From positions 1 to 10,197 of the forward strand of contig VBPR01000068.1 of NCBI GenBank assembly GCA_005877345.1: a stretch of DNA of 10,197 bases, given 5' to 3'. Position numbers and translations under genes: made by a program. This document shows positions 1-5,359 of this stretch, piece by piece (the stretch's first letter is position 1; each line of letters starts with the position of its first letter). The notes under the pieces are model-generated. The model did not search any database. It worked only from the letters and a program-made list of their open reading frames with translations, and was not told where the DNA came from. This DNA is from Nitrososphaerota archaeon (GTDB taxonomy: Archaea > Thermoproteota > Nitrososphaeria > Nitrososphaerales > Nitrososphaeraceae).

Positions 1-885
1 GTTAAATTAATGGGAGTGGATATTAGAACGAACATTACCATAGGAAAGGATATTCCATTATCACAGCTACTTGAGGAAAATGATGCAATTCTAATTACCA
101 CTGGGTCTAGAGATACTGTGAATATCGACGTTCCAGGCAGTGATCTTAAGGGAGTAATTAGCGGTTACGAATTTCTTGAAAACGTTTTCTCAGGAGGGCT
201 GGAAAATTATTTGAGAAAACCAAAGTACGATTTAGGCAATGATATACTAGTGATTGGTGGCGGAGACACTTCTCTTGACTGCGCCAGAACTGCCTTAAGG
301 CTTACTAAAGGTAAAAGTAATGTTACCGTTTTATGCTTACATCCGAAGACCGAATTGCATGTTGACCCTATAATGCTTCAGGAGGCAGAAGAAGAGGGAG
401 TAAAATTCGAGTTTCTGGTTCAAGCCAAGTCTTTTCAGGGTGACCGAAAAGGACATGTTACCCAGGCATTAATTAATAACGTCCAAATGGGTGCCCCTGA
501 TGATCCAGGAAAAAGACGCACAGTAGTTATACCTAATAAAGAATTTAAAATGAAATGTTCTACTTTACTGATAGCTATTGGAAGAGGCCCAAATTCCTTT
601 CTGCAGAAGAAAGCTGGAATCAATACTGGCAAGCGTAATGCGATAGCAATTGCTGATGACTTCAAAACCTCTATGAAGGGGGTCTTCGCAGCTGGTGATG
701 TTACCAGTGGGGAAACACTAGTAGTGAAAGCTATGGAAAAGGGACGCGAGGCAGCACAGAGAGTTCATGAATATCTAATGAATTTGGAATCAAGCCATGT
801 GTCATTTTATGAAAGATATTACACGGATATGTCATACGACAGGATGCTGAAAGGACAAGAAGAATTAAGCGGTCCTCCAGATTAG
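1..885 (+). CDS. GltD-like NAD(P)/FAD-dependent oxidoreductase (glutamate synthase small subunit family), 5'-truncated
   Basis: The frame is open from base 1, so the start and the N-terminal part (expected Fe-S domain and first FAD motif) lie outside the window; 294 residues are visible. The family moves electrons from NAD(P)H to FAD and on to a partner subunit such as the glutamate synthase large chain, in the cytoplasm. Visible signs are the second dinucleotide-binding fold with VIGGGDTSLDCARTA near residues 84-97, and the closing FAD motif GVFAAGDVTSGETLVVKAM near 227-245 followed by a KGREAA helix. Where E. coli GltD has an Arg-Arg pair after the second beta strand of this fold (YRR), this protein has CLHPKTELH, so NADPH preference is unclear. 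It could serve another partner (NfnB- or DPD-like) rather than GOGAT; no partner gene is visible. Family call firm, substrate uncertain. Confidence 0.85.
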   Translation, partial: VKLMGVDIRTNITIGKDIPLSQLLEENDAILITTGSRDTVNIDVPGSDLKGVISGYEFLENVFSGGLENYLRKPKYDLGNDILVIGGGDTSLDCARTALRLTKGKSNVTVLCLHPKTELHVDPIMLQEAEEEGVKFEFLVQAKSFQGDRKGHVTQALINNVQMGAPDDPGKRRTVVIPNKEFKMKCSTLLIAIGRGPNSFLQKKAGINTGKRNAIAIADDFKTSMKGVFAAGDVTSGETLVVKAMEKGREAAQRVHEYLMNLESSHVSFYERYYTDMSYDRMLKGQEELSGPPD

Positions 886-992
886 GAGCCCTACTTTTCA
901 TCAGATTCAGTTTAAGTCATTTAGCTAGGTTTGTTCACAAGAGCCGGGTTTTCATGAATTTAATCTTGCATTTTATTTTGGGATAAAAACCC

Positions 993-1000
993 TATATAAG
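993..1000 (+). promoter_or_regulatory. Strong TATA box far from any start codon
   Basis: TATATAAG is a textbook archaeal TATA element. Transcription would begin roughly 25 nt downstream, near 1020-1026, about 125 nt before the next credible gene (start 1151). It sits directly beside the 12-nt copy of the tRNA-Ser 3' end at 1001-1012. It may drive a long-leader transcript of the small secreted protein or an unrecognised RNA. Confidence 0.5.
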
Positions 1001-1012
1001 CGCGGGGAGTGG
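1001..1012 (-). repeat. 12-nt copy of the tRNA-Ser 3' end (possible att site)
   Basis: CGCGGGGAGTGG here is identical to 1837-1848, in the same orientation. There the match starts exactly at the complement of the discriminator base of tRNA-Ser(GCT) and runs inward through the acceptor strand into the T stem. Identity stops on both sides (g versus t before, c versus g after). A direct repeat that begins at a tRNA 3' terminus and lies downstream of the tRNA is the pattern left by integrases that target tRNA genes. No integrase gene is seen between the copies, so this is inference. Chance is unlikely for a GC-rich 12-mer in AT-rich DNA but is not excluded. Confidence 0.45.
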
Positions 1013-1116
1013 CCATTAGCTACACTTGGGGTTTTATCAATTTAAGGATTTCAAAATTGTAGTGTTCCACATGGCCTCGAATACGACTTAAGGGTCCAAG
1101 TTTAACAAATTCACGA

Positions 1117-1122
1117 TATAAA
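1117..1122 (+). promoter_or_regulatory. Proximal TATA box of the small secreted protein gene
   Basis: TATAAA lies 29-34 nt before the ATG at 1151, predicting a start of transcription near 1143-1148 and an almost leaderless mRNA, as elsewhere in this window. It competes with the stronger but distant TATA at 993-1000 as the promoter of this gene. Confidence 0.4.
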
Positions 1123-1150
1123 CTATTAATACAATGGTGCCAATCAGTGT

Positions 1151-1375
1151 ATGATGAAAAAAACAATCTATTTTGGAACTGTGACTCTGATATTGGCATT
1201 TGCACTGATTTATGTGTCAGTGGCTAATGCTCAGAATGTGACGACTAACGCTTCAAACGCCACGGGAAATGCCAGTGCAAATGCAAGTCAGATGGCAGGA
1301 AATGCTACAAATAAGACTGGTGGACTCTTGGGTGGCCTCGGCGAAAAATTAAAAGAAGCGATAGGAGGAAAGTAA
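1151..1375 (+). CDS. Small secreted protein with seven clustered N-glycosylation sequons
   Basis: A 74-residue protein with no recognised family. It opens with MMKK and a hydrophobic stretch (about residues 5-25) ending in ANA-Q, a good signal peptide with likely cleavage after A27; uncleaved, it would be a membrane anchor. The next 28 residues consist almost wholly of Asn, Ala, Thr, Ser and Gly and hold seven N-X-S/T sequons, at N29, N33, N36, N40, N44, N51 and N54. The tail (57-74) is Gly-rich with an amphipathic GEKLKEAIGGK helix. This suggests an exported, possibly heavily glycosylated surface or extracellular peptide; the role is unknown. The next codon is also ATG (1154), so the start may be one residue later. 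A T-run follows at 1392-1398. The gene stands alone, inside the segment bounded by the tRNA-Ser 3'-end repeat. Confidence 0.8.
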   Translation: MMKKTIYFGTVTLILAFALIYVSVANAQNVTTNASNATGNASANASQMAGNATNKTGGLLGGLGEKLKEAIGGK

Positions 1376-1391
1376 CCTATTATCTTTACAA

Positions 1392-1398
1392 TTTTTTT
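1392..1398 (+). terminator. T-run terminator after the small secreted protein gene
   Basis: Seven consecutive T residues begin 17 nt after the stop codon at 1373-1375. Archaeal RNA polymerase terminates at such T-runs without needing a hairpin; none is evident here. Confidence 0.5.
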
Positions 1399-1450
1399 AG
1401 ATAGTCCGCGCCCATAATTCGGCTAAGACATGTGAGGATAAGTTTATTTA

Positions 1451-1567
1451 TTAAAATACACAAACAAGAACCTCGAATTTATTCTCTTTAAATGGTAACA
1501 AATCCATGAGACCGATTGTATTATCAAAAGAAAGTTTCTGTTTGCAATTTTCTCGTATATCTTCCAA
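1451..1567 (-). CDS. Doubtful small ORF, 38 aa
   Basis: Read from a TTG at 1567-1565 to a TAA at 1453-1451, this encodes 38 residues with a mixed, protein-like composition: a charged amphipathic start (EDIRENCKQK), then FDNTIGLMDLLPF and a hydrophobic end (FEVLVCVF). The same frame stays open upstream to about 1618 and would extend the helix (IQQIIKKLKLL), but it offers only ATT, ATA or CTG starts. I recognise no family. It could be a real microprotein, the end of a decayed gene in the possible tRNA-linked insertion, or chance. No ribosome-binding site is seen. Confidence 0.22.
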   Translation of the reverse strand: MEDIRENCKQKLSFDNTIGLMDLLPFKENKFEVLVCVF

Positions 1568-1836
1568 CAGCTTTAACTTTTTTATAATTTGTTGAATATT
1601 GTGTTCACTGTGATATAACTAACGGTAATACAAATTATTGTCTAATAAAAGAAATTATACATTGTTTAATATTATACAGAAGTAAGGTTTCGAACATGTT
1701 TACGTTATTGATTTAATTGTCTCGTATAATTTCTCATTATCTTTATCTGGACGAATTTTTTGGTTTTCAAGGTTGTAACTAGCTTTATCTTCATGTGTTG
1801 TGTCTGAGATGGTAGTGTTTTTCCTTTTTATTAATT

Positions 1837-1920
1837 CGCGGGGAGTGGGATTCGAACCCACGAGTTCTTGCGAACATGGGATTAGCAATCCCACGCCCTA
1901 CCAGGCTAGGCGACCCCCGC
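1837..1920 (-). tRNA. tRNA-Ser (GCT)
   Basis: Read on the minus strand from 1920, an 84-nt cloverleaf: acceptor GCGGGGG pairs with TCCCCGC (last pair G-T), the D stem is GCCT/GGGC, and the anticodon arm is TGGGA-TTGCTAA-TCCCA with anticodon GCT (1886-1884), reading AGC/AGT serine codons. A long variable arm (GTTC-GCAA-GAAC), typical of class II tRNAs, precedes the T arm GTGGG-TTCGAAT-CCCAC. The discriminator is G, as expected for serine. CCA is not encoded and there is no intron. Its 3' terminal 12 nt recur at 1001-1012. Confidence 0.97.
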
Positions 1921-1944
1921 CTAAGTGATGATTTAGATTTTCTG

Positions 1945-1954
1945 CTATTATATT
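1945..1954 (-). promoter_or_regulatory. TATA box of tRNA-Ser
   Basis: On the minus strand this reads AATATAATAG, centred about 29 nt before the mature 5' end at 1920. That predicts transcription starting near 1923-1925, only a few nt ahead of the tRNA. Confidence 0.45.
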
Positions 1955-2030
1955 AATTATGTAGACGTTTCCATATATTCAATAGATTTCAAGAATACAT
2001 CACAAATTTTTCATTCTTATGCTAAAAGGA

Positions 2031-2040
2031 TTATAAAATA
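2031..2040 (+). promoter_or_regulatory. TATA box of the 2066 gene
   Basis: TTATAAAATA is centred about 30 nt before the TTG at 2066, so transcription would begin around 2060-2064 and the mRNA would be leaderless or nearly so. This supports TTG at 2066 as the start. Confidence 0.5.
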
Positions 2041-2065
2041 GTCATCGTTTGTTATTATATTACCT

Positions 2066-2509
2066 TTGAATCTGAGGGAATCCAATGAAATTTTTAGGCG
2101 TGCGATAATAAAAACATATTTTGAGGTAGAATTACTGAAAATAGATTATCATAAATCTAATGTTAGACACCCCCTCATAAAAGATGAAGGGTTCACTGTA
2201 GAAGATAAACTTCACCTATATTTTGATATTATAACAGGTAATGATTACCCTGATGGAGATGAGTGGTTTGGTGTTGAATATCTTTTTCCTCATAATATTA
2301 AATTACCTGATAATCTAATCGGTCCTGATTATTTTACAACTATTTATGTCGCAGATGCCAAACATTTTTGGAAACACAAGGAGTTAGTACGATTCAAATA
2401 TGGCAAAACAAAGAAGCTCGTAGAATCTTTGGAATTTATTAATAAGAAATACAGGGAATTAAGCAAGAGCTTGCATGATTCATCAGTTATCGATCAAGTT
2501 ACAAAATGA
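2066..2509 (+). CDS. Conserved-looking hypothetical protein, 147 aa, TTG start
   Basis: I do not recognise this family. The frame opens after a TAG at 2039-2041 and has no ATG or GTG start, so TTG at 2066 is the only usual start codon; the TATA box at 2031-2040 places the transcript end just before it. The protein is soluble, with no signal peptide or membrane segment. Its N-terminal half mixes charged helices (NEIFRRAIIKTYFEVELL) with an acidic, aromatic middle (YPDGDEWFGVEYLFPHNIKLP, about 61-81), then a segment rich in aromatics and His (TTIYVADAKHFWKHKEL, 91-107) and a basic C-terminal helix that could form a coiled coil (about 112-136). It is convergent with the rhomboid gene. Composition and length look like a real gene; function unknown. 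Confidence 0.7.
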   Translation: MNLRESNEIFRRAIIKTYFEVELLKIDYHKSNVRHPLIKDEGFTVEDKLHLYFDIITGNDYPDGDEWFGVEYLFPHNIKLPDNLIGPDYFTTIYVADAKHFWKHKELVRFKYGKTKKLVESLEFINKKYRELSKSLHDSSVIDQVTK

Positions 2510-2563
2510 TTTATCGCTGATTTTTAGAAGTTTATTTGAGTATGGGTTTGTCTGAAACCAAGC

Positions 2564-2569
2564 AAAAAA
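2564..2569 (-). terminator. T-run terminator of the rhomboid operon
   Basis: Six T residues on the minus strand begin 4 nt after the rhomboid stop codon (2575-2573), a plausible archaeal U-run terminator in the 63-nt convergent gap. The plus-strand gene has its own T5 at 2520-2524. Confidence 0.4.
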
Positions 2570-2572
2570 TAA

Positions 2573-3562
2573 CTATGACAATTGATTTGATATACGAATC
2601 CTTACTATCCCATTAAGATATTTTATTTGATCAATTTTTATATTTTCATCTTGGATATCAGATATTCTAACGTTTATATCATATTTCCTTGAACCACTAG
2701 TAAATATCCTTACGCTCCGAGTGTTCGGATCATAATTAGCCTGTATCTCTGATTGATCTACTAGTCCGGGCATTTCGGCAATAATTTCATAAAAATTAGA
2801 TCCCTTTATGACTTCTGGTTGTGCATGGGTAGTTATGTCCTGCATATTAGTCACATTTTGACGATCCGTTCTGGGATATCGTACTTGGGGTGTCACCATT
2901 CCATATCTATTTATTACATTTTTAAATACATATCCGGTTAACACTCCTGCAAGAAAACCACCAATATGTGCGGCATAGGCCACTCCACCGGCTTGGTCTA
3001 TGAAGCCCAATATAACTTGCATTATAAACCAGAATGGGATGAACGCTATGGCAGGTATTCTTACTGTTGTGATAAAAAATGCAGCAACTATAGTAAATAT
3101 TTTAGCTTTCGGAAACAGTACCAAATATGCTCCCAACACGCCCGAAATTGCTCCTGATGCGCCAATTGCAGGAATTTCTCCACCACCTACAGATACTGCA
3201 ACTATACTATGCGCCAGTGCCGCAGCAATCCCCCATCCAATGTATATGAGAAGATACTTTATACGGCCAAACTTGTCTTCAATATTATCACCAAATATAA
3301 AGAGAAATAGCATGTTGCCGATAAGATGAGCTAACCCGCCATGAAGAAACATTGAAGTGATTACTGAAGGTATATCTCCATCAAGTACTTTGTATGGGAT
3401 AGCACCATAATTTTCCAACATTGCATTTGTTGCCGCTGTATTGTGAAAATATCCTGTGACAATCACTTCAACTACAAAGATTATTACATTTGTGGCAATC
3501 AGTAAATAATTTACGTACGGTCTGCCGTGTATTCTCTGATTGTCATCATAAAGCGGAAACAT
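2573..3562 (-). CDS. Rhomboid intramembrane serine protease with C-terminal Hsp20-like domain
   Basis: The 329-residue protein is read from ATG at 3562; an upstream in-frame start at 3622 would overlap the zinc-finger gene and add an unrelated leader. Residues about 18-215 form the rhomboid core with six or more membrane helices. Catalytic Ser136 lies in GASGAISG and the partner His199 in AHIGG; H74, H79 and N83 match the HxxxxHxxxN signature of the second helix, with the spacing of GlpG H145/H150/N154. The protease should therefore be active on membrane substrates. After a polar linker (about 220-253), residues 258-325 resemble an alpha-crystallin/Hsp20 domain: a strand leading into AEMPG, a central strand block, then NGIVRIRI at the end. 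That assignment is from pattern only. The gene follows the zinc-finger gene by 22 nt and is probably cotranscribed. Substrate unknown. Confidence 0.88.
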   Translation of the reverse strand: MFPLYDDNQRIHGRPYVNYLLIATNVIIFVVEVIVTGYFHNTAATNAMLENYGAIPYKVLDGDIPSVITSMFLHGGLAHLIGNMLFLFIFGDNIEDKFGRIKYLLIYIGWGIAAALAHSIVAVSVGGGEIPAIGASGAISGVLGAYLVLFPKAKIFTIVAAFFITTVRIPAIAFIPFWFIMQVILGFIDQAGGVAYAAHIGGFLAGVLTGYVFKNVINRYGMVTPQVRYPRTDRQNVTNMQDITTHAQPEVIKGSNFYEIIAEMPGLVDQSEIQANYDPNTRSVRIFTSGSRKYDINVRISDIQDENIKIDQIKYLNGIVRIRISNQLS

Positions 3563-3584
3563 GTTTATGCTATCAACATGGATT

Positions 3585-3746
3585 TCATGTACCAAAAAGA
3601 TTAAACTTTGGCATGTCGCCACCTTTTTCGCTGTGGGCTTTTCTGATATGTCTCTTTAAGCGTTCTTTCTCCTGAAATTTCATATCACAATATTTACAAG
3701 ATAGGAGCTTAGGTTCGTCAGTTTTGTCATGCTTTAACCATTTCAT
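3585..3746 (-). CDS. C2H2 zinc-finger microprotein, 53 aa
   Basis: ATG at 3746-3744 to TGA at 3587-3585. The protein has one classical C2H2 finger: C17-x2-C20, F24, L30, H33-x4-H38, with the usual hydrophobic positions between Cys and His pairs. A basic N-terminus (MKWLKHDKTDEPKLL) precedes it and a short PKFNLFGT tail follows. Single-finger small proteins of this type are common in Thaumarchaeota and are presumed to bind nucleic acid or protein; the target here is unknown. It lies 22 nt upstream of the rhomboid gene on the same strand, so the two are probably one transcript. Upstream is a 144-nt gap shared with the divergent uS11 gene; only a weak TATA-like CTTTAATG (about 3771-3778) is visible. 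The zinc ligands and spacing make the call strong despite the size. Confidence 0.82.
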   Translation of the reverse strand: MKWLKHDKTDEPKLLSCKYCDMKFQEKERLKRHIRKAHSEKGGDMPKFNLFGT

Positions 3747-3863
3747 AAATGATTTACAGGAATATCCGCTTCATTAAAGTTGTGTTAAACCGTGAACAAT
3801 TCGGATTATTTGATATTCGTTGGATCTGTTTTCCAACGTAAGCAGGATAGGTTTTTAACACCC

Positions 3864-3872
3864 TTTAAAAAA
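3864..3872 (+). promoter_or_regulatory. TATA box of the uS11 gene
   Basis: TTTAAAAAA is centred about 23 nt before the ATG at 3891, predicting a leaderless mRNA. A second TATA-like TTTTTAAC at 3852-3859 would give a leader of about 10 nt. Either argues against the upstream in-frame GTG at 3792. Confidence 0.45.
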
Positions 3873-3890
3873 TTTAATTTTACATATTTA

Positions 3891-4298
3891 ATGTCAGAGG
3901 TTGGAGAAGTCATTCAGTACAAATGGGGTGTAGCCCATATATTTAGCAGTTATAATAATACTCTAGTTCATATTACAGATATTAGCGGCGCTGAAACAAT
4001 CGCCTTTAGTTCTGGTGGAAGACATGTAACAGCTGACAGGTATGAATCATCTCCCTATGCTGCAATGAAATCTGCTGTTGCAGCAGCGGATATTGCAAAA
4101 ACCAAAGGTATCAATGCCCTACATATCAGAGTAAGAGCCGTTGGAGGTGTGGGACCTCGTATTCCTGGACCTGGTGCTCAAGCTGCAATAAGGGCTCTTG
4201 CTAGAGCTGGTTTTAGAATAGGCAGAATTGATGATGTAACTCCAATACCTCACGATACAACCAGAAAACCTGGTGGCAGAAGAGGAAGAAGAGTGTAA
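3891..4298 (+). CDS. rps11: Small ribosomal subunit protein uS11
   Basis: A 135-residue archaeal uS11, part of the 30S platform that contacts 16S rRNA near the mRNA exit. Family hallmarks are YKWGVAHIFSSYNNTLVHITD (10-30), SSGGRHVTADR (40-50), the Ala-rich helix with YAAMKSAVAAAD (56-67), GPRIPGPGAQAAIRALARAG (88-107) and the basic end RKPGGRRGRRV (125-135). The ATG at 3891 gives the usual archaeal length; starting at GTG 3792 would add 33 residues unlike uS11. In many archaea this gene lies in an rps13-rps4-rps11-rpoD cluster; here its neighbours are the divergent zinc-finger gene and the convergent thiL, so it is transcribed alone. Confidence 0.96.
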   Translation: MSEVGEVIQYKWGVAHIFSSYNNTLVHITDISGAETIAFSSGGRHVTADRYESSPYAAMKSAVAAADIAKTKGINALHIRVRAVGGVGPRIPGPGAQAAIRALARAGFRIGRIDDVTPIPHDTTRKPGGRRGRRV

Positions 4299-4345
4299 TC
4301 TTCTCTCTATAAAATTTCAGGAATGAAGCTTATTAAAGACAGAAA

Positions 4346-5359
4346 TTATCTTGCAAAATGCATAAATCCTTCATTTTTGAGAAGCTTTCGAATCCCTCCT
4401 TTTTCGTAGATAACATTTCCACTGCCATTTAATACCTCACCAATCTGAAATACCCTGATTTTGTGTTTCTTGGCATCTCTAATCATTTTCTTAAAATTTG
4501 ATTTGTGAACTGTTGCAATTGTCTCGTATTCTTCTCCACCGAAAAAAAGCAAATTCTCGATACTAATGGAATTCAAATTAGCAAAATGACATAATTCCTT
4601 TGGCGTTGGAATTTTATTAACTAGCATATCAACTTTATTACTTTTTTGGGCAAGCTCGTACAATGAAGAAGATAGTCCGTCGCTAGAATCTATGGAGGAT
4701 GAAAAATACTTTGCAAGATGGAATCCAAATTCTATTTGCGGTTTTGGAAATGTTACTGATGATATAGATTTTGATTTGAATTTTTTCTCAGCATTCAAAT
4801 TAGACAGAATAATTTTTAATCCTGAAGAAGTATATCCAAATTTTCCAGATGTTACTAATATATCTCCAGCCTTTGCACCATTTCTTCTTGGAATTTTGTT
4901 ATCTGGTAAAGTTGAAATACCCATCATATTACAGTCAATTGTCAATTCTTTAGATTCATTGGTATCTCCCCCCAAAATTCGTACTTTATATTCCTTTGAT
5001 GCAAGTAAAAATCCCCTAGCAAGTGCAATTATGTCCTTTCTTGAATATCTTCTTGGTATTCCAATAGAAATGAGACACGCATATGGTCTTATACCCTTGG
5101 CAGCAAAATCACTTACGCATGCTAATACACTCTTTCTTGCTATTTGCCAAGGTTTCATAACCTTAGGTACGTCTGTGCTTTCAATTAACATATCGCTCTT
5201 TAATACAATGTTTAAACCAATTCTTTTATTTGCTCGCTTTGCCATGTTATAATTAAGTGGAATAATAACCACATCATCGCCTTTTACCTTATTTAGTAAG
5301 GGATCGCTGAAATAAGAAATGAAGAGATCTATAATTTCTCGTTCATTTAATCTCTTCAT
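4346..5359 (-). CDS. thiL: Thiamine-monophosphate kinase
   Basis: ThiL phosphorylates thiamine monophosphate with ATP to thiamine diphosphate, the last step of cofactor synthesis, in the cytoplasm. The 337-residue product (about 325 in E. coli) shows the family's metal and nucleotide motifs in order: GDDVVI near 27-32, KSDMLIESTDVP near 54-65, the helix WQIARKSVLACVSDFAAKG near 71-89, GGDTNES near 130-136, DSSDGLSS near 224-231 and GGEEYE near 274-279. The ATG at 5359 overlaps the 3' end of the phosphohexomutase gene by 17 nt; the in-frame ATG at 5407 would add 16 residues before the normal MKRLNEREII start and overlap further. Translational coupling to the upstream gene is likely. Confidence 0.94.
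   Translation of the reverse strand: MKRLNEREIIDLFISYFSDPLLNKVKGDDVVIIPLNYNMAKRANKRIGLNIVLKSDMLIESTDVPKVMKPWQIARKSVLACVSDFAAKGIRPYACLISIGIPRRYSRKDIIALARGFLLASKEYKVRILGGDTNESKELTIDCNMMGISTLPDNKIPRRNGAKAGDILVTSGKFGYTSSGLKIILSNLNAEKKFKSKSISSVTFPKPQIEFGFHLAKYFSSSIDSSDGLSSSLYELAQKSNKVDMLVNKIPTPKELCHFANLNSISIENLLFFGGEEYETIATVHKSNFKKMIRDAKKHKIRVFQIGEVLNGSGNVIYEKGGIRKLLKNEGFMHFAR

Larger units (their letters stand above)
1376..1836. other. AT-rich stretch with no confident gene
   Basis: About 460 nt between the small secreted protein gene and tRNA-Ser. Apart from the T-run at 1392-1398 it holds only weak candidates: the minus-strand frame 1451-1567 (listed separately), a 29-codon plus-strand frame at 1506-1595 and a 29-codon Lys/Arg-rich minus-strand frame at 1705-1794. 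None has a convincing promoter or family resemblance. The stretch makes up most of the segment between the two copies of the tRNA-Ser 3' end and may be decayed insert. No convincing structured RNA was recognised. Confidence 0.6.

Noticed and set aside
1151..1190. C/D-box RNA: ATGATGA at 1151 and CTGA near 1187
   Set aside because: Both lie inside the start and signal-peptide codons of a good gene, and no D'/C' boxes are placed correctly between them.
1020..1205. 61-codon minus-strand ORF opposite the leader of the small secreted protein
   Set aside because: It runs antisense into the better-supported secreted-protein gene and has no promoter or family features.
1700..1894. 64-codon minus-strand ORF reading through the tRNA-Ser gene
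   Set aside because: Its first third is the tRNA itself; the rest is Lys/Asn-rich as expected of AT-rich DNA and matches no family I know, including integrase N-termini.
3563..3622. N-terminal extension of the rhomboid protein from 3622
   Set aside because: It lies inside and beyond the end of the zinc-finger gene in another frame; ATG 3562 starts just before the first expected rhomboid region.
3792..3890. N-terminal extension of uS11 from GTG 3792
   Set aside because: The 33 extra residues have no counterpart in uS11, and the TATA box at 3864-3872 lies inside the extension.
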